Positions 1-8,962 of a stretch of 64,000 bases of DNA are shown here, piece by piece. A model generated the notes under the pieces. The model searched no databases and was not told where the DNA came from. It was given only the letters and a program-made list of their open reading frames with translations. A program made the position numbers and the translations under genes. Source of the stretch: Tissierellales bacterium (GTDB lineage Bacteria > Bacillota > Clostridia > Tissierellales > Sedimentibacteraceae); contig JAHDQO010000008.1 in the NCBI GenBank assembly GCA_018433765.1, positions 1-64,000 on the forward strand, written 5' to 3'. Numbering within the stretch: position 1 is the first letter of the stretch; the number at the start of each line of letters is the position of its first letter.

Positions 1-12
1 AGTCAACAAGAT

Positions 13-137
13 GGCAGGCTTTTGAGAAACTCGAAGTTCGAGGCGTGCCGAAAGCGAGTAAGCGGAGCGTATATAGAAATACGTGAGCATTCTCGATTGA
101 GGCAACAACGATGAAATTCGGGTTTGTCAATAGCCTG
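13..137 (+). ncRNA. Putative structured element upstream of uvrC
   Basis: No gene is visible in the first 428 bases. Positions 13-137 instead show nested complementary segments: 15-20 with 132-137 (CAGGCT/AGCCTG), 30-35 with 117-122 (one G-T pair), 38-42 with 92-96 (TCGAG/CTCGA), and 68-72 with 79-83 (CGTAT/ATACG, six-base loop). This stretch is also clearly richer in G and C than its surroundings. It could be a small RNA, the 3' part of a leader or tail, or a folded DNA repeat; the window edge may cut it. I cannot assign it to a named family. The strand is a guess based on the direction of uvrC. Confidence 0.4.
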
Positions 138-138
138 A

Positions 139-376
139 GCTTTACTTACGTAAAGCAATAAAATAAGTGATGAGTTTAGAAATGTTACATAAATAATCAT
201 TTGGACAGTTGGAAATAATTAAGGCACGTCTTCCTGAGCGTAACGCACAAGAATCTTATGTTAGTTGGTATAGCATATTAAGACATAAGAAATTAGAAAC
301 GAGGAACAAGGATAGTTTTTATAAAGAAAATTTATACCATATTACTCGTTATTCGTTATTAATTATTCGTTTAAAT
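139..376. repeat. Palindromic repeat, hairpin core plus heptad arms
   Basis: A perfect hairpin, GCTTTAC-TTAC-GTAAAGC, lies at 139-156 right after the folded element. A second repeat block at about 291-376 has a left arm (TTAGAAACGAGGAACAAGG) and a right arm (ATTACTCGTTATTCGTT and similar) that are roughly reverse complements. Between them, at 157-290, I see no gene. A 67-codon open frame beginning with TTG at 209 has no ribosome site and no recognisable motif. The same core and arms recur throughout the window. Confidence 0.7.
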
Positions 377-428
377 TTAACAATCAAATATACACTATCA
401 ACTATTAACTGAATTAAAGGGTGAATCA

Positions 429-2282
429 ATGTTTAATATAAAAGAAGAGTTAAAAAAAATTCCTGATAAACCAGGCGTATATTTAATGAAAGACAATAGC
501 GGAGAAGTAATATATGTTGGTAAAGCTAAGAACTTAAAAAAGAGAGTTAAGCAGTACTTCCAGTCAAAAAATCATATTTTAAAAATTAAGAGTATGATAA
601 GCCATATTTACGAATTTGAGTATATAATTACTGATACTGAGATGGAAGCATTAATACTTGAAGCTAATCTAATAAAAAAATACTGGCCAAAATATAATAC
701 TTTATTAAGGGATGATAAGCAGTATCCATATATAAAGGTTTCAACAAATGAAGATTATCCTAGAGTTTATAAAGTAAGAGAAGTAAAAAAAGACGGTGGA
801 AAATACTTTGGTCCTTATGTGAGTAATTATGCAGTTAATGAAACTATAGCAGCTATACGTAGTTTGTTCAAAATTAGAAAATGTAGTAAAAAACTTGATG
901 GTACTAAGAAAAATAAAAGACCTTGCTTGAATTACCATATAAATAACTGCAGTGCCCCGTGCATGGGAAACATAGAAAAAAAAGAATATAGAAAAATTAT
1001 AAATGATGTAATTTCTTTCTTAAATGGAAAGGGAGACAAGCTAATTGAAGAATTAGAAGAAAAAATGAAAAGAGCGGCTAAAAATTTTGATTATGAGACA
1101 GCTGCAAAATACAGAGATCAAATAAATTCTATTAAAATAATATATGAAAAGCAGAAGATAGTGTCAACATCTTCTTCAGATCAAGATATAATTGGTGTGG
1201 CAATAGGAAAAGAAGAAGCATGTGTACAAATATTCTTTATAAGAAATGGTAAAATAATAGGAAGAGAGCATTATATACTAACAAATATAGAAGATAATAC
1301 AGAAAGAAACATAGTAGAATCATTTATTAAACAATTTTACACAGGAACAGTTTATATTCCAAAAGAAATATTTATTGAAACAGATATAGAAGATAGAGAA
1401 TTATTCGAAAGCGTCCTTTCAGAGATAAGAGGTACTAAAGTAAAAATAAAAGTACCTCTAAAAGGCGAAAAAAACATGCTTGTTAAAATGGTTAAGAAAA
1501 ATGCAATGGATGTATTAGAAAAAGGAAGCGAAAGAATAATAAAGCAGCAAGAACAAAGTAAGCAAGCACTTGTTGGATTAAGAGATGCTTTGCAATTATC
1601 TGAGATTCCAAATAGAATAGAAGCTTATGATATTTCTAACATACAAGGAGTCGAATCGGTAGGTTCTATGGTTGTATGTGAAAAAGGTCATCTAAAAAAA
1701 AGTGACTATAGAAGATTTAAAATTAAAACAGTAATAGGACCAGATGATTATAAAAGTATGGAGGAAATTTTAGAGCGGCGTATTAATAGAGGAATGTCAG
1801 AAATAAGCACGAAAAAAGATATTAATGGATTTAATAAAATGCCAGACCTAATTTTAATTGACGGAGGAAAAGGGCAAGTAGGTATTGTAGAAGAAGTTAT
1901 TAACAATTTCGGGTTAAATATTCCTGTATGCGGTATGGTAAAAGATGATAAACATACAACTAGAGGTCTCATGTATAAAGGCAAAGAAATAAGCTTAAAA
2001 AGAAATGATAATATATATAAGTTAATTTATAAGATACAAGAAGAAGCTCATAGATTTGCAATAAGTTACCATAGAAATCTAAGACATAAAAAAGTATTTA
2101 AATCAGAACTTGATTTTATTAATGGAATTGGTGAAAAGAGAAAACTCGCATTATTAAAAGAATTTGGTTCTGTAGAAAATATAAAAACAAAAACTGTTGA
2201 TGAACTATCACAAGCACCTAAGATGAATAAAAAATCAGCAGAAGAAGTTTACAATTATTTTAAAGAAAAACAAAAAAACTGA
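429..2282 (+). CDS. uvrC: UvrABC excinuclease subunit C
   Basis: UvrC makes the incisions on both sides of a DNA lesion after UvrA and UvrB have located it; it acts in the cytoplasm. The 617-residue length is usual for the family. The N-terminal GIY-YIG nuclease domain is clear (G16-V-Y18 and Y29-V-G31). A UVR domain that contacts UvrB lies near residues 200-236 (FDYETAAKYRDQI). The RNase H-like endonuclease domain starts near D401 in YDISNIQG and includes LILIDGGKGQ. Helix-hairpin-helix segments occupy the last 60 residues. ATG at 429 follows an AAAGGGTG ribosome site. The gene is followed by a palindromic repeat and then hprK, as in many clostridia. Confidence 0.97.
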   Translation: MFNIKEELKKIPDKPGVYLMKDNSGEVIYVGKAKNLKKRVKQYFQSKNHILKIKSMISHIYEFEYIITDTEMEALILEANLIKKYWPKYNTLLRDDKQYPYIKVSTNEDYPRVYKVREVKKDGGKYFGPYVSNYAVNETIAAIRSLFKIRKCSKKLDGTKKNKRPCLNYHINNCSAPCMGNIEKKEYRKIINDVISFLNGKGDKLIEELEEKMKRAAKNFDYETAAKYRDQINSIKIIYEKQKIVSTSSSDQDIIGVAIGKEEACVQIFFIRNGKIIGREHYILTNIEDNTERNIVESFIKQFYTGTVYIPKEIFIETDIEDRELFESVLSEIRGTKVKIKVPLKGEKNMLVKMVKKNAMDVLEKGSERIIKQQEQSKQALVGLRDALQLSEIPNRIEAYDISNIQGVESVGSMVVCEKGHLKKSDYRRFKIKTVIGPDDYKSMEEILERRINRGMSEISTKKDINGFNKMPDLILIDGGKGQVGIVEEVINNFGLNIPVCGMVKDDKHTTRGLMYKGKEISLKRNDNIYKLIYKIQEEAHRFAISYHRNLRHKKVFKSELDFINGIGEKRKLALLKEFGSVENIKTKTVDELSQAPKMNKKSAEEVYNYFKEKQKN

Positions 2283-2417
2283 ACGAGAAACGAGTAACTA
2301 GAAACATGGAAGTTTTACTTACGTAAAAACTTAAATAATAATATAAAATAAATTTTCTAAAAGAAAATTAACCATATTATTCGTTAATCGTTACTCATTA
2401 CTCATTACTCGTTTAGT
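2283..2417. repeat. Palindromic repeat with heptad arms
   Basis: The left arm is runs of ACGAGAA/ACGAGTA/ACTAGAA words directly after the uvrC stop. The core hairpin GTTTTAC-TTAC-GTAAAA is at 2312-2328. The right arm (TTATTCGTTAATCGTTACTC onward) is the approximate reverse complement of the left. The inner pair TTTTCTAAAAGAAAA also folds on itself. The block fills the whole uvrC-hprK gap. Confidence 0.75.
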
Positions 2418-2458
2418 TAATAGTAGCTAGACTAATGAAAAATAAAAGGGAGGAAGAT

Positions 2459-3385
2459 ATGAAATCAATAAGTATTGAAGAGTTAGTAGACTACTTAGAT
2501 TTAGAAGTTATATATATTCCTGATAATACTAATATAAGAATATATACTTCTGATCTTATAAGACCGGGAATGCAGTTAGCAGGTTATTTTGATTTATTTG
2601 CGTATGAAAGGATACAGATTATGGGTAGAACTGAAATTAACTACCTAAAAACATTGAGTGGAGGAGTTAAAGTAAATAGGTTAGATAAGTTTTTCAGTCA
2701 TCCAATACCTGCTCTTATTATTACATCAAATCTAGAAATTGACAAAACAATGCTTTATTGTGCTAAAAAACATAAAAGACCAATACTTAGAGCAAAAGAT
2801 AAAACAACCAAATTAGTTAGTAACCTAATAAATTATCTTGAAGATAAATTGGCACCTGAAGTAACAGTTCATGGAGTATGTGTTGAAGTATTTGGTATTG
2901 GTGTTTTACTTACAGGGAAAAGCGGAATAGGTAAAAGTGAAACAGCGTTAGAATTGATAAAAAGAGGTCATAGATTAATATCAGATGATGCTGTGATATT
3001 GAGAAGAGTAGATAATCAATTAAAATCTACTGCTCCTGAACTTACTAAGTATCTAATGGAAATAAGAGGCATAGGTATACTTGATATAAAACATTTATAT
3101 GGAGTAGGATCTATTCGGTTAGACAAAGTAGTTGAATTAGTTATAGAGTTAGAGGAATGGAGCGATGATAAAGAATACGAAAGACTTGGAATTGATGATG
3201 TATACGAAGAAATTTTAGATGTTAAAGTACCTAAATTAACAGTACCTGTAAAACCGGGGAGAAATATAGCTATAATAATTGAAGTTGCAGCTAAAAACTT
3301 AAGACAAAAGCTGTTAGGTCATAATGCTGCTGAAACATATAATTCAAGATTCTTAAATATGGCATGTGAGAGCGATAAATCATAA
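2459..3385 (+). CDS. hprK: HPr kinase/phosphorylase
   Basis: This bifunctional enzyme phosphorylates and dephosphorylates Ser46 of the phosphocarrier HPr, linking glycolytic flux to CcpA-type catabolite control. The 308-residue length fits the family. H138 in VHGVCVEVFGIG, the Walker A loop G153-KSGIGKS and the following SDD acidic pair (D176, D177) are all present, as is the family signature EIRGIGILDI. An upstream in-frame ATG at 2435 exists, but ATG at 2459 sits six bases after AAAGGGAGG and gives the usual protein length, so I use it. The gene is probably transcribed with uvrC or from a promoter within the repeat; no terminator follows. Confidence 0.96.
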   Translation: MKSISIEELVDYLDLEVIYIPDNTNIRIYTSDLIRPGMQLAGYFDLFAYERIQIMGRTEINYLKTLSGGVKVNRLDKFFSHPIPALIITSNLEIDKTMLYCAKKHKRPILRAKDKTTKLVSNLINYLEDKLAPEVTVHGVCVEVFGIGVLLTGKSGIGKSETALELIKRGHRLISDDAVILRRVDNQLKSTAPELTKYLMEIRGIGILDIKHLYGVGSIRLDKVVELVIELEEWSDDKEYERLGIDDVYEEILDVKVPKLTVPVKPGRNIAIIIEVAAKNLRQKLLGHNAAETYNSRFLNMACESDKS

Positions 3386-3651
3386 TAAATACTTTATAAA
3401 TCAAGAATAGATAAAATATTGTATAGATATTTGCTTATTTGAAATAATAGGATTATAAAAATTGATAGAAAAATGATTCAAATTATTTTTCAGTTGCAAA
3501 ATTTGCTTTAAAAAGAGTTTAATTTTATAAAAATTAATTGAAAATAGCTATAAAGAAAAATGAAAAAATAATAATCTTTATTGAAATAACATATATGCTA
3601 TTTTGACTTTCCTTTTTAAGGCTTAAACAAATATTTTTGTATTATTATTAG

Positions 3652-3680
3652 TTGCATTTTAAGTATAAATATTATATACT
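3652..3680 (+). promoter_or_regulatory. Promoter of the PFOR gene
   Basis: TTGCAT at 3652-3657 and TATACT at 3675-3680 are separated by 17 bases, placing a transcription start near 3687 and a leader of about 34 bases. The rest of the 335-base hprK-PFOR gap (3386-3651) is very AT-rich with no gene, terminator or repeat that I can see. Confidence 0.5.
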
Positions 3681-3720
3681 TATCGTGAATATTGTATACA
3701 ATGTTAAGGAGGATAAATAT

Positions 3721-6700
3721 ATGTCAAAAGTTATGAAAACAATGGATGGAAATACAGCAGCATCTCATGTAGCATATGCATTTACAGATGTAGCAGCAAT
3801 TTATCCAATTACGCCATCTTCACCAATGGCAGAGCTAGCTGACGACTGGGCAGCTCACGGACGAAAAAATATTTTTGGTCAACAAGTAAAAGTAACAGAA
3901 TTACAATCTGAAGCTGGAGCATCAGGAGCAGTACACGGTTCTTTAGCAGCAGGAGCATTGACAACAACATTTACAGCATCACAAGGTTTATTGCTAATGA
4001 TACCTAATATGTATAAAATAGCTGGTGAATTATTACCAGGAGTTTTCCATGTAAGTGCAAGAGCAATAGCTACTCATGCATTATCTATATTTGGAGATCA
4101 TTCAGATGTAATGGCAGCAAGACAAACAGGATTTGGATTTTTAGCATCAGGCAGTGTACAGGAAGTAATGGATTTAGCAGGTGTAGCACATTTAACATCA
4201 ATAAAATCTAGAGTACCATTTGTACATTTCTTTGATGGATTCAGAACATCTCATGAAATTCAAAAAGTAGAAGTAATCGACTACAAAGACTTAGAAAAAT
4301 TAGTAGATTTTGAAGCAGTAAAAGAATTTAGAAACAGAGCTTTAAATCCAGAACACCCTGTAACAAGAGGAACAGCTCAAAACCCTGATATATTCTTCCA
4401 AGCAAAAGAATCATCAAACAAATTCTATCAAGATGTACCTGACATGGTAGCAGATTATATGGAAGAAATAAGCAAAATTACAGGAAGAACTTATAAACCA
4501 TTTAACTATTATGGAGCTTCAGATGCAGAATATGTAATAGTTGCTATGGGTTCAGTAACAGAAACAATTGAAGAAACAGTAGAATACTTACAAGCAAAAG
4601 GTGAAAAAGTAGGTGTAGTAAAAGTACACTTATATAGACCATTCTCAGAAAAATATTTCTTTAACGTATTACCAAAAACAGTTAAAAAAATAGCAGTATT
4701 AGACAGAACAAAAGAACCTGGTTCATTAGGTGAACCATTATATCAAGATGTAGTAACTATGTTCTATGACAAAAAAGAAAAACCAGTAATCGTAGGTGGT
4801 AGATACGGTTTAGGTTCAAAAGATACAACTCCAACACAAATAAAATCTGTATTTGATAATTTAAAACAAAATGAACCTAAAAATGGTTTTACAATAGGTA
4901 TAGTAGATGATGTAACATTTACATCATTAGAAGAAAAAGAAAGAGTTACAATAAAATCAGAAGGAACAGTAAGATGTAAATTCTGGGGATTAGGTGCAGA
5001 TGGAACTGTAGGAGCAAACAAAAATGCAATCAAGATAATAGGCGATAACACAAATATGTATGCTCAAGGATACTTCTCATATGATAGTAAAAAATCAGGT
5101 GGAGTAACAGTATCACACCTTAGATTTGGAAAGAATCCTATAAGATCAACATATCTTATTCATGAAGCAGATTTTATATCATGCTCACAACAATCATATG
5201 TAAACAAATACAATGTACTAGACGGATTGAAAAAAGGTGGAATATTCCTTTTAAATACATTATGGTCACAAGAAGAAATAAACGAAAAATTACCTGCTGA
5301 TATGAAAAAATATATAGCAGAAAATGATATTAAATTCTATACAATTAATGCTACTAAAATAGCACAAGATATAGGACTTGGAAATAGAACAAACATGGTA
5401 ATGCAGTCAGCATTCTTTAAATTAGCTAATGTAATACCTGTTGATGAAGCTGTAGAATATCTTAACAAAGCAATAGTTAAGAGCTATGGTAAAAAAGGTG
5501 AAAAAGTAGTAAAAATGAATGAACAAGCAGTACAAAAAGGTATACAAGATCTTAAACAAATAGATGTACCTGCAGACTGGAAAGATGCAAAATCTTGCTC
5601 ATGTTGTGATTGCGACTGTGATCAAAATAAACCAGAGTTTATTAAGAATATATTAGAACCAATCAACAGACAAGAAGGAGATAAATTACCAGTAAGCACA
5701 TTTGTTGGAGCAGAAGATGGTACATTCCCTCAAGGAACAGCAGCTTATGAAAAAAGAGGAATAGCAGTTAATGTACCAGAATGGATAAAAGAAAATTGTA
5801 TACAATGTAATCAATGTTCTTTTGTATGTCCACATGCTACAATAAGACCATACTTATTAAACGAAGAAGAAAAGAAAAATGCACCTGAAGGATTTGAAAC
5901 TAAGAAAGCAACAGGTAAAGGCTTTGAAGGTTTAGAATACAGAATGCAAATAAGTCCATTAGATTGTACTGGTTGTGGAAACTGTGTAGATATATGTCCA
6001 GCTAAAGATAAAGCTTTAGTAATGAAACCTATAGCTACTCAAACTGAAAAAGAAGTAGCAAACTGGGAATATGCAGTAAACAATGTAGAAATTAAAGACA
6101 ATTTAATGAAAAAAGAAACAGTAAAAGGTAGTCAGTTCTGTAAGCCTTACTTAGAATTCTCTGGAGCTTGTGCTGGATGTGGAGAAACAGCATATGCTAA
6201 AACAGTTACACAATTATACGGAGACAGAATGATAATAGCTAATGCAACTGGTTGTTCTTCAATCTGGGGAGGTTCAGCACCAACAACTCCTTACTGTAAA
6301 GATAAGAATGGAAGAGGACCTGCATGGGCTAATTCATTATTTGAAGATAATGCAGAATACGGATACGGAATGGCAGTAGCTATAGATCAAGTAAGAGACG
6401 GAATAAAAGAAGCAATGGAAGCATTACTTGAAAAAGAAGTATCTAATGAAATCAAAGAAGCATTCAAAGCTTGGATAGCATCAATGGAAAATGCAGAAGA
6501 ATCAAAAGCTGCATCTAAGAAAGTACTAGAAGTATTAGAAGGCTATACTCCAAATTGTGAAGAATGTAAGACATTATTAAATAGAATAATAGATAATAAA
6601 GATTACTTAGTTAAGAAATCAGTATGGATATTAGGTGGAGACGGATGGTCATATGATATCGGTTATGGTGGATTAGACCATGTATTAGCATCAGGCGAAG

Positions 6701-7269
6701 ATGTAAATGTACTTGTATTTGATACAGAAGTTTATTCAAATACTGGAGGTCAATCATCTAAATCAACTCCAACAGCAGCTGTAGCAAAATTCGCAGCATC
6801 TGGTAAAAAAGTTAAGAAGAAAGACTTAGGAATGATTTCAGCAACATATGGTTATGTATATGTAGCACAAGTATCTATAGGAGCAGACAAAAATCAATTT
6901 ATGAAAGCTCTTACAGAAGCAGAAAGCTATAACGGACCATCACTAATAATCGCATATGCTCCATGTATAAATCATGGTATAAAAGCAGGAATGGGTAAAA
7001 CAGTTGAGCAAGAAAAGAAAGCTGTAGAAGCTGGATACTGGCATTTATACAGATATAACCCAAGATTAAAAGAAGAAGGCAAAAATCCATTCACATTAGA
7101 TTCAAAAGAACCAAAAGGATCATTTAAAGATTTCTTATTAAGTGAAGTAAGATACGCTTCATTACAAAAAACATTCCCTGAATTAGCAGATAGTTTATTT
7201 GAAAAAGCTGAAAAAGATGCTAAAGACAGATATGAAAGTTACAAAAGAATGGCAGAAATGAAGTATTAA
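3721..7269 (+). CDS. nifJ: Pyruvate:ferredoxin (flavodoxin) oxidoreductase
   Basis: This cytoplasmic homodimeric enzyme converts pyruvate and CoA to acetyl-CoA and CO2 and passes electrons to ferredoxin, the central step of clostridial fermentation. The 1182-residue single chain has all domains of the fused type: N-terminal YPITPSSPMAELADDW, a two-cluster ferredoxin domain (CIQCNQC from C693 and CTGCGNC from C749), a third cluster with CAGCGE, and the thiamine-diphosphate motif GDGWSYDIGYGG (D974) through YSNTGGQ. ATG at 3721 follows AAGGAGG. An odd feature is a cluster of five Cys in eight residues (C626, C628, C629, C631, C633), just before the ferredoxin half. Codon use is strongly biased to A-ending codons, suggesting high expression. 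Confidence 0.97.
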   Translation: MSKVMKTMDGNTAASHVAYAFTDVAAIYPITPSSPMAELADDWAAHGRKNIFGQQVKVTELQSEAGASGAVHGSLAAGALTTTFTASQGLLLMIPNMYKIAGELLPGVFHVSARAIATHALSIFGDHSDVMAARQTGFGFLASGSVQEVMDLAGVAHLTSIKSRVPFVHFFDGFRTSHEIQKVEVIDYKDLEKLVDFEAVKEFRNRALNPEHPVTRGTAQNPDIFFQAKESSNKFYQDVPDMVADYMEEISKITGRTYKPFNYYGASDAEYVIVAMGSVTETIEETVEYLQAKGEKVGVVKVHLYRPFSEKYFFNVLPKTVKKIAVLDRTKEPGSLGEPLYQDVVTMFYDKKEKPVIVGGRYGLGSKDTTPTQIKSVFDNLKQNEPKNGFTIGIVDDVTFTSLEEKERVTIKSEGTVRCKFWGLGADGTVGANKNAIKIIGDNTNMYAQGYFSYDSKKSGGVTVSHLRFGKNPIRSTYLIHEADFISCSQQSYVNKYNVLDGLKKGGIFLLNTLWSQEEINEKLPADMKKYIAENDIKFYTINATKIAQDIGLGNRTNMVMQSAFFKLANVIPVDEAVEYLNKAIVKSYGKKGEKVVKMNEQAVQKGIQDLKQIDVPADWKDAKSCSCCDCDCDQNKPEFIKNILEPINRQEGDKLPVSTFVGAEDGTFPQGTAAYEKRGIAVNVPEWIKENCIQCNQCSFVCPHATIRPYLLNEEEKKNAPEGFETKKATGKGFEGLEYRMQISPLDCTGCGNCVDICPAKDKALVMKPIATQTEKEVANWEYAVNNVEIKDNLMKKETVKGSQFCKPYLEFSGACAGCGETAYAKTVTQLYGDRMIIANATGCSSIWGGSAPTTPYCKDKNGRGPAWANSLFEDNAEYGYGMAVAIDQVRDGIKEAMEALLEKEVSNEIKEAFKAWIASMENAEESKAASKKVLEVLEGYTPNCEECKTLLNRIIDNKDYLVKKSVWILGGDGWSYDIGYGGLDHVLASGEDVNVLVFDTEVYSNTGGQSSKSTPTAAVAKFAASGKKVKKKDLGMISATYGYVYVAQVSIGADKNQFMKALTEAESYNGPSLIIAYAPCINHGIKAGMGKTVEQEKKAVEAGYWHLYRYNPRLKEEGKNPFTLDSKEPKGSFKDFLLSEVRYASLQKTFPELADSLFEKAEKDAKDRYESYKRMAEMKY

Positions 7270-7280
7270 GTTATAAATAA

Positions 7281-7312
7281 CCCGGCATATTGATTTGCCG
7301 GGTTTTTATTTT
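7281..7312 (+). terminator. Intrinsic terminator after PFOR
   Basis: CCCGGCA (7281-7287) pairs perfectly with TGCCGGG (7296-7302) around an eight-base loop, followed by a T-rich run. It ends a monocistronic PFOR transcript. Confidence 0.93.
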
Positions 7313-7537
7313 GTGCTTTTATAGTTTGTTGAAATAAAACATAGTAATACAATTCTAAAAATACTTGTAAAATTTTTAAATTCGAGGTAAAATAAAACAA
7401 AACCACGTACGGACATCCGAACTTCTGTTACATTTTTCTGACCCTATATTCTCACTCTTTTTCTTACTATAATCATAACTAAATTTATAAATTAAAATAG
7501 TAGGTGATATAAAATATTCAAAATTAATACTAATAGT

Positions 7538-7566
7538 TTGATATTTGATAATTGACTATATATAAT
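7538..7566 (+). promoter_or_regulatory. Promoter of the alcohol dehydrogenase gene
   Basis: TTGATA (7538-7543) and a perfect TATAAT (7561-7566) are 17 bases apart, so the transcript starts near 7573 with a very short leader before the AAGGAGG at 7577. The remainder of the gap, 7313-7537, shows no gene or repeat. Confidence 0.55.
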
Positions 7567-7588
7567 AAAAATAAACAAGGAGGAATTT

Positions 7589-8824
7589 TTGTTGTTAAGA
7601 AAAATATACTATAGGATTTATCAAAAGATTGTAAAAATAGTAACATTATTTCTTAGATTTCCAGAGCCTGATATTATTTCAGGATCAGACAGTGTAAAAA
7701 AATTACCTCAAACAATTAAAACTAAACAAGTAAAGAAAGTATTGGTTGTCACAGATGAAGTTTTACTAAAATTAGGATTACTAGAAGGTCTGTTTCAATC
7801 ATTAAAGGAAAATGAAGTTGAGTATATAGTATTTGATGGCGTTAGACCTAATCCAACTATTCAAAATATTGAAGATGCTAATAAAATGTATATAAATGAA
7901 AATTGTGAAGGGATTATAGCTTTTGGAGGCGGCTCTTCTATGGATTGTGCTAAAGTAGCTGCTGCAAGAGTAAGTAATCCAAATAAGTTAGTCAGTAAGA
8001 TGAGAGGTTTATTTAGAGTTAGAAAGAAGTTACCTCCCTTGTTTGCAGTTCCCACTACTTCAGGAACAGGTTCTGAAACAACAATAGCTGCTGTAGTTAC
8101 TGATCCATCTACGCATGAAAAATATGCAATAAATGATTTAAAACTTGTGCCAATAGCTGCAGTATTAGACCCTAATTTAATGACAGGTTTACCTAAACAT
8201 ATAACCTCTACAACAGGAATGGATGCATTGACACATGCAGTTGAAGCATACATAGGTTCATATGGTACCAAATTTACTAATAATATGGCTGAGAAAGCAA
8301 CAAAACTAATATTTGAAAATATAGAAAGAGTATATAAAAACGGAAAAGATATAGAAGCAAGAAATAATATGGCTTTGGCATCTTATTATGGAGGAGCAGC
8401 TTTTACAAGAGCATATGTTGGTTATGTGCACGCTATAGCACATACTCTTGGTGGATTGTACGGAGTGCCTCATGGATTAGCTAATGCTGTTATATTGCCG
8501 TATGTTTTAGAATATTCAAGAAAAAATGCTTGTGAAAAACTTGCTAAGCTTGCTGTAGCTGGGGGAATTGGAACTGAAAATGAGACAAATGAAGAGCTTT
8601 CTATAAGATTTATTAATCATATTAGAAAGTTAAATGAAAATATGGATATACCTACAAAGATTAAAGAAATAAAAGAAGAAGATATTACATTAATAGCTAA
8701 AAGGGCTTTAAAAGAAGCTAATCCTAATTATCCTGTACCAACTCTTATGCTTCAAAAAGATTGTGAAGGAATAGTAAGAAAGCTTGTAATAAGTGCTGAA
8801 CAAAATTCAGTATCTCAATTATAG
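7589..8824 (+). CDS. Iron-containing alcohol dehydrogenase
   Basis: This is a group III (iron-dependent) alcohol dehydrogenase that interconverts aldehydes or ketones and alcohols with NAD(P)H. The cytoplasmic product is 411 residues long. Family motifs are clear: the nucleotide-binding GGGSSMDCAK, TTSGTGSE, and metal ligands in MDALTHAVEAY (Asp and His) and HAIAHTLGGLYGVPHG (two His). The N-terminus has an extra basic segment of about 25 residues before the first strand, a form seen in several clostridial homologues. The start is TTG, either 7589 or 7592; both follow AAGGAGG at 7577-7583. Placed before AOR, it may recycle aldehydes to alcohols. The exact substrate cannot be read from sequence. 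Confidence 0.9.
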   Translation: MLLRKIYYRIYQKIVKIVTLFLRFPEPDIISGSDSVKKLPQTIKTKQVKKVLVVTDEVLLKLGLLEGLFQSLKENEVEYIVFDGVRPNPTIQNIEDANKMYINENCEGIIAFGGGSSMDCAKVAAARVSNPNKLVSKMRGLFRVRKKLPPLFAVPTTSGTGSETTIAAVVTDPSTHEKYAINDLKLVPIAAVLDPNLMTGLPKHITSTTGMDALTHAVEAYIGSYGTKFTNNMAEKATKLIFENIERVYKNGKDIEARNNMALASYYGGAAFTRAYVGYVHAIAHTLGGLYGVPHGLANAVILPYVLEYSRKNACEKLAKLAVAGGIGTENETNEELSIRFINHIRKLNENMDIPTKIKEIKEEDITLIAKRALKEANPNYPVPTLMLQKDCEGIVRKLVISAEQNSVSQL

Positions 8825-8962
8825 ATAAAAGTAAAAAGTGTAAGTTATAATAATAAATTAAAAATTTTGAAAGATAATATATTAACTTTTTAACTTAAGA
8901 ATTATTTATATAAATGATTTAATATTCTCGTTAATAAAAGGTTAAGTAAAAGGAGTTTAGAA

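Noticed and set aside
209-412. 67-codon plus-strand open frame upstream of uvrC
   Set aside because: TTG start, no ribosome site, and its second half lies in the palindromic repeat.
4764-5051. 95-codon minus-strand open frame inside the PFOR gene
   Set aside because: It is a shadow of the highly biased coding strand with no ribosome site or motif.
7861-8271. 136-codon minus-strand open frame inside the alcohol dehydrogenase gene
   Set aside because: The opposite strand is a clear dehydrogenase; this frame has no motif or start signal.
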